Shown here: positions 21,673 through 33,170 of the stretch, piece after piece
Numbering within the stretch: the first letter of the stretch is position 1
Layout: each line of letters opens with the position of its first letter
Made by a program: the position numbers and the translations under genes
DNA from: Aricia agestis
Lineage: Eukaryota > Arthropoda > Insecta > Lepidoptera > Lycaenidae
Direction: 5' to 3'
Length of the DNA: 64,000 nucleotides
Assembly: GCF_905147365.1 (NCBI RefSeq)
Contig: NC_056409.1
Span: forward strand, 21,519,001-21,583,000
The notes under the pieces: model-generated
The model's database searches: none
Told to the model about the DNA's origin: nothing
The model's input: only the letters and a program-made list of their open reading frames with translations

Positions 21673-21731
21673 AATTTTTAAACTAGCTCAGCAAAAAATA
21701 TTTTGCCAAGTACGTGTAGCTTAAGACTTAA

Positions 21732-22088
21732 GGGTGGGTTGCACCAACTTACTTTAACTATAACTGTAACTTTAACTATAACTTTAACTACAATGCAAAA
21801 TGTCAAATCTTTGGTTAAATTTTAAAATGGAAGCCATCAAGAGGCCATATTTAACCATAACCATAGAGCTCGACAAGGCTTTAAATGCACGTGGTGAAAA
21901 AAAGAAACTAACGCTGTCATCATACAAAAACGCCATTTTAGACAGTTCTCCTTTACCAGCAGCGCCGCCCACGTTCTTATAAAGCCGTCTTCTGTCAAAT
22001 TATGTGGTCAAAGTTATGGTTCAAGTTAAATTAGCCTTAACTATAACCATAACTTTAACTTTAACCACGCCTCTGGTGCAACCCAACC
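21732..22088. mobile_element. MITE with GGTTGGGTTGCACCA termini, TAA-flanked
   Basis: A 15-bp terminal inverted repeat (14 of 15 matching) is followed at both ends by TAACTATAAC-type short repeats. TAA lies on both sides (21729-21731, 22089-22091), compatible with PIF/Harbinger-type insertion. The two small opposite-strand frames at 21784-21982 are shadows of the element. Confidence 0.8.
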
Positions 22089-22436
22089 TAAGAGTCTCAA
22101 TTAAATGATTTTCAGATCGCGGAAAAGTTTCAGAGCTTATAAACTAATTTTACATATTTTGTTTATTTCGGCTTCAGCTGTTTTTTTCTGGTAGCGGTTC
22201 CAGTATTTTCTGTTTTGGTTTCTATTATAATAATACTTACTAACAATAAATTTTATTGTTACAGGCATAGAGACCATCTATTTTATTATGAAAATACATA
22301 CTTTGACTCCCTGGAAATGACATATCAGTGTGGTATTTCCATCTGTGTAGTTTTAAATAATCTTAGCAGGATTATAGCACAAGAAAGATATAGCATCTAT
22401 CATTAATAAAAATATAATAATAAAAAAGAGACTATA

Positions 22437-22740
22437 ATAGGGTGTCTTCTATTATCTCTTTTCCCCTAAATAACCTATACAGCTGAATCGATTCAGATGA
22501 AATTTGGTAAAGAGATAGTTTGAAGGCGGGGAAGGACAGGTTAGTATAGTTTTAGTTGCAGAAAAATATAAAATTTTTCTGCAACTAAAACTTAGGCTCA
22601 ATCGAGTTGCGGGTCTATTAATAAGAGGGATAGTAGTTAAGTTTGTTTGTTTAAACTTTTCCCCTGGTGTGGTGCGATATTCCAGGAAGACCCCCGCAGA
22701 TGTGTCCCGCTGTGCAGCCATTTTTGTTTTAAAATTTCAA
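22437..22740. repeat. Decayed Helitron-like fragment with internal hairpin
   Basis: CAGCTGAATCGATTCAGATGAAATTTGG resembles the 'accounting for target' segment typical of lepidopteran Helitron internal sequence (compare 38461-38505 and 51950-51985). It is interrupted by a perfect 20-bp-arm hairpin (22549-22568 with 22574-22593, loop ATAAA). Class is inferred. Confidence 0.45.
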
Positions 22741-22744
22741 TCGG

Positions 22745-23874
22745 TTTTTGCACATATTGCCAAAATTGTGGCATCCTTTTACTCCAAATGTAAAAGTTTG
22801 TGAGCACAGATGTTTGTGACTTGAAGAAATGGTACAAAATAAAAAAGATAGTTTAAAGAATTTTAACATGATTTTTTTTATCGAAATTCTTTAAGTATTT
22901 TCTATTTTATTTTTATTTTGTAAGAGCAAGTTCATAATAGTAGGAAGTTCAGATTTTGGGCATAGGGGTTTCGAAAAAGCCTGTGTTAGTCTAAACTTGC
23001 TAGTTGCTGCAGATCTTGCGTGGGATAGCATAAGCAAGAAATTATTTAATTTGTGTATCTGAATGAGCCCTGCGTTAAATATCATGTTATATCAGTCATA
23101 AAATTATGAAGAATAAGATTTAACAACCTGATACACACTTTACTCAGGTTTTATCTTAACCTAGATTTGTGGGCCTAGAGCTATCTTTGTCGCTTTATTT
23201 TTAGGCAACCGACTTTCCGGTGAACAACAACTGAAATTCCAATACATAACTGTAACGCTTGTGGTAAGCACGATTAGTTTTAACTTCTTACAAAAACTCC
23301 TTTTTCTTTTATCACAAAACGGTTTAATTCATCAGTTTTCATTTCAACTTTACTGTGATAGTAACTATGAGAGATAGAGGAGAGTTTCGTTTATTCAGAA
23401 ATTTAACATAAGTACTTTTAAATATAATTTCAATTTATTATTGTTTCACACGTAACCACATGTCATGGGTTTAAACTGCTTAAGCCGTGCCATTAATGCT
23501 ATTAGTCGTAAAAATTATTATTGATAATGTTGAATTATTGATTATTGTAAATGGTTTTATGAATTTAACATAATATATAATAAATTATTATTGATTGTGT
23601 GGCAGGTGCCATGGCCGACGTGGCGAACATATTGTCTGCCGAGTGCCGACGTAATACCTACATGTATTATAATACTTATAATAGCAATAATATTATTATT
23701 ATTGGCGTTATTATCCGCCTAATGAACTATATAGGGTTTCGGCTACGGTAAACAGTTTGACGTCAAGTGTTTGTTTAGTTTTTGCTTAGTCAAGCATTCA
23801 CGTACCTACTTACGTCACATAATATGTAGTTAGTATTAAAAGTACCTGTTTTAATTTTTAGTTACCGAGTCCAT
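22745..23874. other. AT-rich non-coding spacer
   Basis: No supported gene or classified repeat. Small minus-strand frames at 22637-23085 show no family motifs. Confidence 0.4.
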
Positions 23875-23916
23875 AAACTCAACATTATTTTGTGACCGCA
23901 AAATAATGTTGAGTTT
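23875..23916. repeat. Perfect inverted repeat, 18-bp arms
   Basis: AAACTCAACATTATTTTG at 23875-23892 pairs with 23899-23916, with a 6-nt loop. Confidence 0.9.
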
Positions 23917-24119
23917 TATTATTCACCATCGTAAAGTTTACGATTTATGAATAAAATAGACAAGAATACAACATACAACCTACAACATAATTAAAATGTT
24001 ATGTTTTGCAATTTGCAAACGCCTGAACACGGCACTGAGCTGTTTAGAGCAGTTAGTCAATATAGTTTCATATATATTTTCATACATATACCTACTTGGT
24101 TGTAAATAAAGTTTTTGAA

Positions 24120-24258
24120 GTTTGAAGACCAAAATTTCCCCCAAAGTATCTATGTCCACACGAAATTTCATCTGAGTCGGTTTGGTGGTTTAAACGTGAA
24201 GAGCAAACACATAGACATACAGACACACTTTCGCATTTATAATATATTTTGTAAGTAA
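24120..24258 (-). repeat. Helitron/SINE-like fragment, inverted
   Basis: On the minus strand it reads GCGAAAGTGTGTCTGTATGT, then AAACCACCAAACCGACTCAG and ATGAAATTTCGTGTGG. This matches the layout of 38430-38510 (GCGAAAGTATGTCTGTC, AACCGCTGAACCGATTT, GAAATTTGG). Termini are lost. Confidence 0.55.
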
Positions 24259-24532
24259 TACAATAAGGTGTGCGTTGTGTAGACCAGCAGGTGAGTGTGG
24301 CGCTGCGTGGGCGGCCAGATGGATGTTAATTCGCCCGCGAATATATTACCAGACCATAATAAATTATTATAAAAATTATGTTTATTTGTCACTATTTTTG
24401 GTGTTTATTTATATAACTTGCATACCTAACCGACAAAAACGAAGATGTGAGCAAAAAATGAATGCTCTAGCTAGACTCTAGTGAAAAAACTTTAAAATCC
24501 TTCAGAAACGCTAAAGGTTTTTGAAGTTTATT

Positions 24533-24727
24533 CACTATACTCTACTCGGGCTAACTTGTCGCTAGCGGTCATTGACTCCCTGTCAAATACTTGTCATTTT
24601 CCATATAAACCGCGATTGACAATGAAGTGTCAGATATTGTTTATCGTGGTTTTATATGGAAAATGACAAGTTTTTGACAGGGAGTCAATGACCGCTAGCG
24701 ACAAGTTAGCCCGAGTGGAGTATAGTG
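24533..24727. mobile_element. Hairpin MITE, ~84-nt arms
   Basis: CACTATACTCTACTCGGGCT at the left pairs with the right end, whose inverse is CACTATACTCCACTCGGGCT. Arms continue through GTCGCTAGCGGTCATTGACT and TTGTCATTTTCCATATAAA with only a few mismatches, around a ~25-nt centre. A 99-residue frame from 24688 starts inside it and is a shadow. Confidence 0.88.
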
Positions 24728-25019
24728 CTTTGATATGCTCACGTCAAAATATTAACCAATTACCACTCAAAGGCAGCATAAGTCCCAAAATAAAATTTTC
24801 GGAATCCTATTTAAAAGTTTATATAAGGGTTAAGGACCAGCATAGTTTGCTTAACACAACGCTATACTTAATATTGGACACTATGGTCGTTTTAAAGAAT
24901 CTAGTTTGTATGAAAGAATTTAAAAAAATAAACGTGATTTTTTGGCTTTTTTTCTCCATATCAATAACAGGCAACAGGTTTCACTAAACACTTAATTATA
25001 AGTAGGTAGTTATATTTTT

Positions 25020-25114
25020 AAGGAGGCTCCCATACAAGAAACATAATATTCCATTTTTTCCTCTATAACGTTACGGAACCCTTCGTGCGCGAGTCCGACT
25101 CGCACTTGGCCGAT
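25020..25114 (+). mobile_element. GGTTCCG-type element, 3' end only
   Basis: GGAGGCTCCCATACAAGAAA through CTATAACGTTACGGAACCC to GAGTCCGACTCGCACTTGGC. The 5' two thirds are missing, so it is a truncated copy. Confidence 0.8.
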
Positions 25115-26455
25115 TATTTATGAAATCTACTTTTGATGAAAACAAAACACTTGACACGAAAATAAAATACTCTATCTATGTGATAAGGAGTTTAATAAAC
25201 TACCTTTACAATAAGTATATCAGAATCGAGTAATATTTAAAATAAGTTTAAATTACAAATCTAATTGGGTCTTCCGGTGCCTCCGAAAGTTAAATTAAAA
25301 ACTCTCATATCTGACGCCTCCAGCGCTATGTTCCGCCGATAAAATGTTAAGTGTTTAATGAATATTCCGTAATCGATGCCACGGTTAATATCGACTATTT
25401 GAGGCTATAAATTATTTTAATACTTGTCGAGGGAAGTATCAACTTTCGTCTACCAATTTCAATGTTCCGAGTTCCGACGCGTTAGACGTATGCTGTACAC
25501 AGTTCTGCTACTCGCCGCTAGATGGCGCTGCGCCGCCCGTGACGAAGTTTTGAGCTTCAAGTTTTTATTAGTCTGATCGTAGTTTTAGTATTCGTAATGA
25601 AATTAATTGATCGCTTATTTCATTCAAATTAATTTACTTATAATGTGTACTAAAATATAATGTAATGGACATTGGACATGCTCTGTACAAACATAAAGTG
25701 TATTTCTTTAAGTACCTACGTCGCTGCATAGTCCTTTATAATCTGTTTATTTTCTAGATCTTGATAAGGATTAATTTGTTTTCATATTTTAAAATACAAA
25801 TTAAAAGAATTGTCATTTACGGACAGGTTTCGGTGTAGATCTATTCACAAAAAAACTAGATTTTTAATTCCTTTGCTGCGACGTCGATTTGTACAGACTT
25901 TTTTGAATGCTTACCCGTTAGGTATTGCGGCCTGGGACCAGGCCAGGGAGTGGTAATTGATCACCAACGTTATCATTTTCCCGTTATAACATTTATATTT
26001 TGATTTAAAACTTAATTATGTAGATATTTTAACGATTTTAAAACTAAACTTGCGCTTTGCTTTTGTTGAGGATAATAATATAGAGAATAATATTAATTAT
26101 TATAATTAAAGTTTACAATTTATGAGTCTTTATCTTTTAACTGCCTTGACTGAAATAACTCCAAAAGTAAAGTATGTAGTTAGTTGTCAGCATTTTTCGT
26201 CTCGATATAGGCATAAATGCACTTTAAGTTTGGCACGCCATGTTTATAAGACTCCAGTCAACTTATAAAGTAATATCAAGTTTTACCACAGAATCCTAAA
26301 TAGTTGCCTTGTATATTTTACTGCGTATATTCTTCCAATGGAAAATAATAAATTAATATCTTTGTAAGTACTTTTTAAGATTGATACTAGCTTTTCTTTG
26401 AAATAAAACTAGAATCAATATCAATAATACTTTTACCAATAAGTGTGGGAAAAAG
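25115..26455. other. Non-coding spacer
   Basis: No repeat or coding sequence supported. A moderately GC-richer stretch at about 25270-25560, including GATGGCGCTGCGCCGCCCG, looks like unique sequence. Confidence 0.4.
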
Positions 26456-26721
26456 TGCCTATAACTTAATAGTTACTGCCTAATAGTTAATGCCTATAAC
26501 TAAATAGTTACTGCCTAATAGTTAATGCCTATAACTTAATAGTTACTGCCTAATAGTTAATGCCTATAACTTAATAGTTACTGCCTAATAGTTAATGCCT
26601 ATAACTTAATAGTTACTGCCTAATAGTTAATGCCTATAACTTAATAGTTACTGCCTAATAGTTAATGCCTATAACTTAATAGTTACTGCCTAATAGTTAA
26701 TGCCTATAACTTAATAGTTAA
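26456..26721. repeat. 35-bp minisatellite, ~7.5 copies
   Basis: Units start at 26456, 26491, 26526, 26561, 26596, 26631, 26666 and 26701 (TGCCTATAACTTAATAGTTA..., 35-bp period). Copies are nearly identical (one T-to-A change near 26501), suggesting recent homogenisation. Each unit is itself two related half-units (TGCCTATAACTTAATAGTTAC and TGCCTAATAGTTAA). Confidence 0.97.
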
Positions 26722-28590
26722 ATGAATAAATCTAAAACGAAAAATTCCATTTGATGAAAATATGTTGTATTTAGGTACTAGTCAGAATTAGATTAGATAC
26801 TATCTCTAGTTAATACTAGTATTTACAATAAAAAAATGTATTTACAATACATCATTTTTATTAATAGGAAGTATGATTTGTAATAGTATAATGCAGTGTG
26901 GCTGAAACAATAATTAACCATTAAATTTTATGTCAAGGGAAACACTTTTTCTGCTAAAGTACAAGACGCTTAAATGCCCAAATAGTTAAGTTTTTGTCGT
27001 CTTCATATAAGCCCGAGTTAGTAGTTATTTGTGAATTATATAATTAGCATTAAGTACAAGCGAGGCGGGGCCGGTCCCGCCTTCGATTCCTGGCGAAAAA
27101 ACTGCCACAACGAAGAAAATGGCTACGTTCGCTGAATAATTATTATGGTTTTTATGAAGTTGCGTGGGCTTATGTACTCACCAACACTATATATAAATAA
27201 GAAAATGTTTGAGTAAGAAGAAAGTCCTACAAAAATATCATATTTTATGATTTCTTATAATGGCAAAATGCAATTTTTGTCATTCTTAGGTTCTTCAAAG
27301 ATCCAATTGCTTCTTTTAAAACCTTAGCTAAAATAAAGTCATTTTATTAACAAAAATGAGATGATGCAAAATCTGTATTTAAACATTTATTTTAGATAAA
27401 TTTTTAAATATTTAATTGACAAGTTTGTTTAGTTTGTTAGCTAGGTCCGAAAGACCTTAGGTTAAAAGCGTCGTATTAAGAAATATTAATAAATATTTAT
27501 ACAAGAATATTTCTGTTAGCCTGTTTTATAAAATTAAAAAGAGAAGATTTAATTCTTTTAATACCCATTTATTACATTTTCGGACTATAAATAAAAGTCT
27601 TATTTTTTGGCAAGTTAAAGTGTGTTGTAAATTATTATTATATTGTTAGTCTTACAAAAAATTTAACAGTGTCACTTCTAAATATAACAGTAAATTTTTT
27701 CTTCAAATTCGAACCCACACATAAAACCTACCTCTTAACTGAGCTTGTACTTAGAAGTTAAACAAAGGACGGCTTAAAAGTTAAATTTTAAAATACAATT
27801 CATTTTACAACACAAAAACGTATTATCTACCTGTTGACTTTTATTTTATAAAACAATAAAATGTAGACAAGATATTAATACCCTGTCATGCACGAGCCAC
27901 GAGGAAAACTTAAAGAATATTTTCGACTCTACATTAACAAAATTAAAAATTAGAATTAACAAATAAATACTAAATTAGGCACCAACACAATATTTAGAAT
28001 TACAAATTTCAAAAGTAAAATTATAAATACAATTTTTGAAATGAAAATATTCTAAACTAAAATAATGACGACGACGCTGAGTTCGTATTAATTCATTATA
28101 CTTGTTGTTGATAACGGCGTAATTAAATAAGAAATTAATGTTTTAAATTATACGAAGAGTATGTGTAATATATGCTGTTGTGTAATTGTATATATTAGTG
28201 TGTTTTTAAAAATAAAATAGTTCTTAAATCGCGAAAATCTTGCACGGTATCTAGGATATAATTTTCCGTATCGGCCGACGATTGACGAAAGCTGAGGCGT
28301 ATTTTACCTATTTAAATATAATTTAACAGTTAAAAGTAAATTATTTGGTTCCATGAAATATTAAAATTCGTTATTTTTAAAATAATTGTTACTACAGGTA
28401 TTCTTCATGAGAGGTAATCAATGAGTCTTAGGTAAGTACATTTTTAATTTTTAGTCTTTGTAGTAACTATTCAATTAATATGATTGTGTGTAAAAACGTG
28501 AAGGTTCTTAATAATAGTAATGTTGCTAATTCATAAATTGTCTATAGGAATATTGTCACTTCGCTATACAAAACTGAAATAAAACGTTGA
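26722..28590. other. AT-rich non-coding spacer
   Basis: No supported coding, RNA or classified repeat feature in 1.9 kb. Confidence 0.45.
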
Positions 28591-28594
28591 CGTT

Positions 28595-28921
28595 GACGTG
28601 TGAGAGCCATGCTTCGGCACGAATGGGCCGGCGAGACCGGAGAAATACCACGGGCTCACAGAAAACCGGCGTGAAAAAGCGCTTGCGCTGTGTTTCGCCG
28701 AGTGAGTGAGTTTACCAGAGGCCCAATCCCCTACCCTCTCCTATTTCCTTTCCTACCCTCCCCTATTCCCTTCCCTACCCTCCCCTATTACCCTATTCCC
28801 TCTTAAAAGGCCGGCAACGCACCTGCAGCTCTTCTGATGCTGCGAGTGTCCATGTGCGACGGAAGTTGCTTTCCATCAGGTGACCCGTTTGCTCGTTTGC
28901 TCCCTTATTTCATTAAAAAAA
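28595..28921 (+). repeat. SINE sharing the LINE-type 3' tail (copy 2)
   Basis: Nearly the same as 15962-16340: head GAGAGCCATGCTTCGGCACG, GCGCTTGCGCTGTGTTTCGC, a pyrimidine-rich CCCTACCCTCCCCTATT region, tail GGCCGGCAACGCACCTGCAG, ending in poly-A. Confidence 0.85.
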
Positions 28922-29570
28922 ACAATAATCGTTTGGTAGAGTCCCAACAATGAAAATCATATCGCTTGGTAGAGTCTTAAAAGCTTGATATAGAGTTAGA
29001 CTATAATATTTTAGTGAATGAGAGTCGAGTAATACACAAAAATTGCTTAATTGGCATTTGGAAGAGTCAAGATAAAAATATCTTTTTTACTAACCATTTT
29101 TTGTAATAATTGACTTTTAATATTTATTATAAAAAGCATAGCCCGTAAAACATATTTTATTTGTTATTACATTTTAAATCTATAATAAAACAATTTACAA
29201 TAGGTATAATATACTATAATAATCTGTTTTTTTTTCTACATATTTCTGAGTAATTTCACTGTAACTACTAAAACGTTACAATATTAAAAATATAAAACAT
29301 CTCATGCAAAACTCTCAATTAGGTAGAGCCAACAAGTACATAATATTTGGAGTTTTGGAGTTCGATGTTATCACTTTGAGTTACAATTTCAGAGCGCTAT
29401 AAATATGGCCGCTATTTTCTGCGAACGAGCTGAGCTGACGTTTATTGTTGAATTTGCAGATTATTATGTGCAGCTCTATGTACTATTTGTAATACAGTTT
29501 ATGATTTCGTAATTAGTTTTTATTATTGTAAAAAAATTCTATCCTCATGTTATCAAGTTTAGAAAATTTG

Positions 29571-29801
29571 ATTAGGCAAGAAATCACTGAAGATTCTTCA
29601 TGGTAAATCTTTACGGACTAACTCTACATTTTCGAAATTTTCTTAATAATTGTTTGTTATTCTCAGGAAACTATAGAAAACCTAATTTTTAATTAGGCAA
29701 GAAAGCACTGAAGATGTCATTAAAATAACGGTCCAACTGTACAATTTCCAAATTATCTTAATTGTTTGTTACTCTCGGGAAATTAAAGAAAGCCTATTTC
29801 A
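29571..29801. repeat. Diverged two-copy tandem duplication (~121-bp unit)
   Basis: ATTAGGCAAGAAATCACTGA (29571) and ATTAGGCAAGAAAGCACTGA (29692) start two units that remain alignable through TTGTTTGTTATTCTCAGGAAA and TTGTTTGTTACTCTCGGGAAA. Indels indicate an old duplication. Confidence 0.85.
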
Positions 29802-30179
29802 CTGTAATAAATAAGTAATTAATGTACACATTCGGTACTTCATGAAATAATGCTTAATCAATTTTAAGGTCCTTGTTGAAAAATGAAAATGATTGTTATA
29901 AAATGTAGGTTAGTAGGGCGTTTTCATTGCTGAAGCTATTTGTATTTGAGCTAAGCGTTGATTTGCTCAGATAAGCTCATTGTGATAGGCTTGATCTTAC
30001 CATTATGTCTTAAGCCTGTTTGCTTTAATGTTTTTACTATCCGAGGTAGAGCAAACTTCTACGCCACAATTAAATTAAATTTTAAGTATGAGGAGTTCCA
30101 GTATTAAAAAATTCAGATGTTTTATTGGTAACCTAAAATACTAATCACTAAACTTCTTTGAAAGAGAAAAAATTTTTTT

Positions 30180-30960
30180 AAAGGGCGACTCTACATCAGT
30201 CGGTCGAGACTCGAGTTGATCGGGACCGGACGTGAGCACTTACCATTTCTAGAGCTCGGTCGTCCGCAAACAAATTACGAATGTAAAGACCCTAAGACAT
30301 GTACACGATAATTGGGCATAATAACTCTGTTTCGTCGGCCGTATCTGAGCGATGCGTTAGCGGCTCGCGTTACCGGCACTTCGTTATCTACCAGATAAAT
30401 AAATAATAGATACATTCATACTCGCCGCATACGATTTCGAGCGTCGATTTAATTTTTATCTATGAAACTCGTGTCGTTCTCGCGTTACATAACCGTAACG
30501 GATTTTGTTGATTACAGTGAAAATGAGCACTCGGAATGCACCGCGTCCGTGCAACGTAGAGACGCGGGCCGGAGTGCGGCGGGCGCGGGCGCGGCGCGGG
30601 GCGCGGGGAGCGGAGGGCCACGGGCGGCGGGCCGCGATTGGGCGGCCGCGGGAGGGCGGGAGGGCGGCGGGGCCGGGCCACGCCCCGGCGCGGGCCCCGC
30701 GTGCGGCGCCGGGCCAGTGTCCGCCAGACTGCCGAGCGCGCCGGGCCTCCCGCACCCCGCGCCTCGCTCGGACCGACGCGCTCCGTACTCCACACGCCAA
30801 ACCGTCGCGAGTGCATTATGACACTAGTGAGCTAGCGGGCCGCTGTGACGGTGTCCAATAATTGTTGTGTATGTGTTCACGTGCCTGTGTTGTGTTTTAG
30901 CTTGGGCTTAAAAACTTCGTGGTGGCCAGCGGAGCCTTGCTCGGCTCGGGCCGACCTTTC
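30180..30960 (+). promoter_or_regulatory. Presumed hth promoter / 5'UTR, CpG-rich
   Basis: GC content rises sharply at about 30540-30840, where CpG-dense sequence runs without repeats, directly upstream of the hth start codon. It gives rise to six long overlapping frames on both strands (30456-30861), all alanine/arginine/glycine/proline-rich, as expected of a GC island rather than coding sequence. An in-frame TAG at 30898-30900 precedes the hth ATG. That TAG is also the end of a plausible splice acceptor (TGTGTTTTAG), so a further 5'UTR intron is possible. The transcription start cannot be fixed by eye. Confidence 0.55.
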
Positions 30961-30975
30961 ATGGCTCAGCCTAGG
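30961..30975 (+). CDS. hth: homothorax, coding exon 1 (start)
   Basis: ATGGCTCAGCCTAGG encodes MAQPR, the N-terminus known for insect Homothorax, and is followed at once by a consensus splice donor (GTATGT at 30976). It ends in phase 0, which matches the acceptor of the exon at 54097, so the protein continues MAQPR-YDESLHGG; vertebrate Meis proteins start with a similar MAQ-YDxL pattern. This is the first in-frame ATG after the TAG at 30898-30900. Homothorax is the nuclear TALE-homeodomain cofactor that binds Extradenticle, drives its nuclear entry, and works with Hox proteins in segment, leg, antenna and eye patterning. The intron following is 23,121 bp. Five codons alone would be weak evidence; the phase match, the donor site and the CpG-rich setting support it. 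Confidence 0.85.
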
Positions 30976-32973
30976 GTATGTACATCATTGCGAGTGAGTG
31001 CAGTGACGTATGATAGCGTATGAGGAGGTAGGAGTAGGTGGCCCGGTCGCCCGGCTCAGTGGGAGGGTCAGTCCCATGAAGCGAGATAACAACATTCACC
31101 TGTCAAACGGTATAGGATCAGATACATACGGATAGCAAAACCTGATGTAGAGCCAAAGTAGGATGATGTAGAGCCGAAGGATAAGGCCTACGTTCTTTGG
31201 AAAGATGATTGTAGGGCACACGGAAACCTAACTCGTCCTTACGCGCGGACACCTGATAGAATAAAAGTTAAGATGTAACAATAAATAAGATAAAAGTGGC
31301 CTCCAGCGGGGGGCCATTGTGCGCGACGCTCCTACAATAGGCCAGGGAAATCTTTAGGTAGAGCAACAAGCGGCTTTAAACGCACGGTTGGACACAAAAG
31401 GGCCTATCTCGGAAACCAACAATAAAATTCAATTGACAATGAAAAGAAAAAAAAAACAGATTTTTCGTTCGCACCACAATAACGCATAACGGCACACGAG
31501 GGGACTTCTCAGTAGGGTTACATTGTTTTTGTCCGTCGATAGAAAAGTTTAACTTGAGCAAAAACTTACTATTTTAAACTTTAGTTCCGACCGAATAGGA
31601 TATAAAGAGAAAAAATATTGTCAACAACAATAACATAATGTTATTAAAATATACCATAAACTTTTATAGAAAGCGAATTGTAATAAATAATAATGATTTG
31701 AATATACTTGATTAGATGGCAGGCAGATAATACTTATGACAAAAAACAGTCTCACGATAATACTTAATGAGGCATTATTACTATATTTCATTAAATTAAC
31801 GAAAATGCTGAAATACAAAATATGGAAAAAGATTTATTAACTCAGACTCTACATTTTGTAAAGTTTGGCGCGAAATGCAAATTTATACCTACCTACCTAC
31901 TAAACAACGCAGCGAAATGGAAATAACGTTATAAATAATAGATATAATATCTTCATTTATAAGTTTTATAACTTTATACTCTGTATAGGTAATAGAAGAA
32001 AAAAAACTAAATGAGAATATTATCTGCGCACACGTGTGAGCTATCTCGGCACCGACGGTAACCGCGCCATTAAATTTAAAGTGTTTTTTTATTAACCGAC
32101 ATGTGTAGATGCGTATTATTATTACTTACATCATAAAAATACATTAATTAAGCTGTTTATATGCTAGATAGTACGCTCCGTGAAATATAGGGCCTTTTGA
32201 CAAAAAGCTTTGACTTTTTTTAGACTAAAAGGCTACAAACAGCACAGTGCAATTAGATAAAAGGAAAGTAAAAGTATACATATAAAAAATAAAATAAAAG
32301 CAATATTTCAAATTTTGTTAATTGTATTCAAGTAAAATATCATTATAAAAGCAGAATAAAGTCTTATGAAAATACACTCTATCTTTTCAAAGCTAAATAT
32401 TTAGGAGGTTAAACTGCATCGTTATGAAAGTTAACACTTATACTCATATCTTATGTAATCTGGAAATATCAACATATTTTATACATACATAATAATAATT
32501 CTTCTCTTCTCTAAAATTACTTTTGCTTACCGTAAAATATCCATTAAGTATTAAAAAATATGATAGAAAAAAAGGCAAATTAGGTGATAAAACATTTTAT
32601 TACTTTTAAGTTTCTTTCCTCAAAACAGGTTAATATTTTTTATGTTGGAAGAACAAGCTAAAACTTCGACTGAGTTAAATATGTTAAACCAAAATAATAG
32701 TTTAACAACAAAAGTTTGTGAATCGTAAAAGTAGAGTATGGAGTAAGTTTACGACCGTTCATTTATTTTTATTGACTCTTTTATGTCAGAAATTGTAACA
32801 ATATACGAAGCGACGGTTTTTAATAAAAACAATATAATTAAAACAGCGACCATAAAAAAGATCAGATAACGTTATAAAAATTAACAGAACAAAAGGGCGA
32901 CCCTAAAACAAAACCATATGAAAAGGAATCCCAATAAAAATAGAAGAATAAGTTTTAAAAGTTTGTATAGATC
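30976..32973. other. hth intron 1, proximal AT-rich part
   Basis: After the donor site the sequence is unique and increasingly AT-rich. No repeat family or coding exon recognised; small minus-strand frames at 31376-31818 are not protein-like. Confidence 0.5.
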
Positions 32974-33170
32974 TACCAGAATCTGATGGCAAAAAGTGAG
33001 AAAATAAATTGACTCTATCAATACCGGGGTAATAGGAATAAAACATTTTGATCCTTTTTTTTCTTATAGCGGCTGATTCTGTGTGTAAACATGCAAATAT
33101 CAAAAAATTATCCAATGATCAAGGATGTTTTTTGAAAATCTGCGTCAAAAATTGCCATCAGATTCTGGTA
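32974..33170. mobile_element. MITE with TACCAGAATCTGATGGCA termini
   Basis: TACCAGAATCTGATGGCA at the left and its inverse TGCCATCAGATTCTGGTA (with one base difference next to it) at the right end, TA at both extremes. The interior includes GACTCTATCAATACCGGGGT and TCTTATAGCGGCTGATTCTG, both found again in the split copy at 39143-40020. The 70-residue minus-strand frame is a shadow. Confidence 0.75.

Noticed and set aside
26456..26721. CRISPR-like or spacer-containing array
   Set aside because: Simple 35-bp tandem repeat with no variable spacers.
30196..30230. Initiator plus downstream promoter element for hth
   Set aside because: A TCAGTC initiator-like match exists at about 30196, but the GGACC match falls about two bases off the required +28 position, so it is not reported as a promoter.
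30456..30861. Six overlapping 65-119-residue frames on both strands
   Set aside because: All are Ala/Arg/Gly/Pro-rich artefacts of the CpG-rich 5' region of hth; no family resemblance, and they occur on both strands at once.
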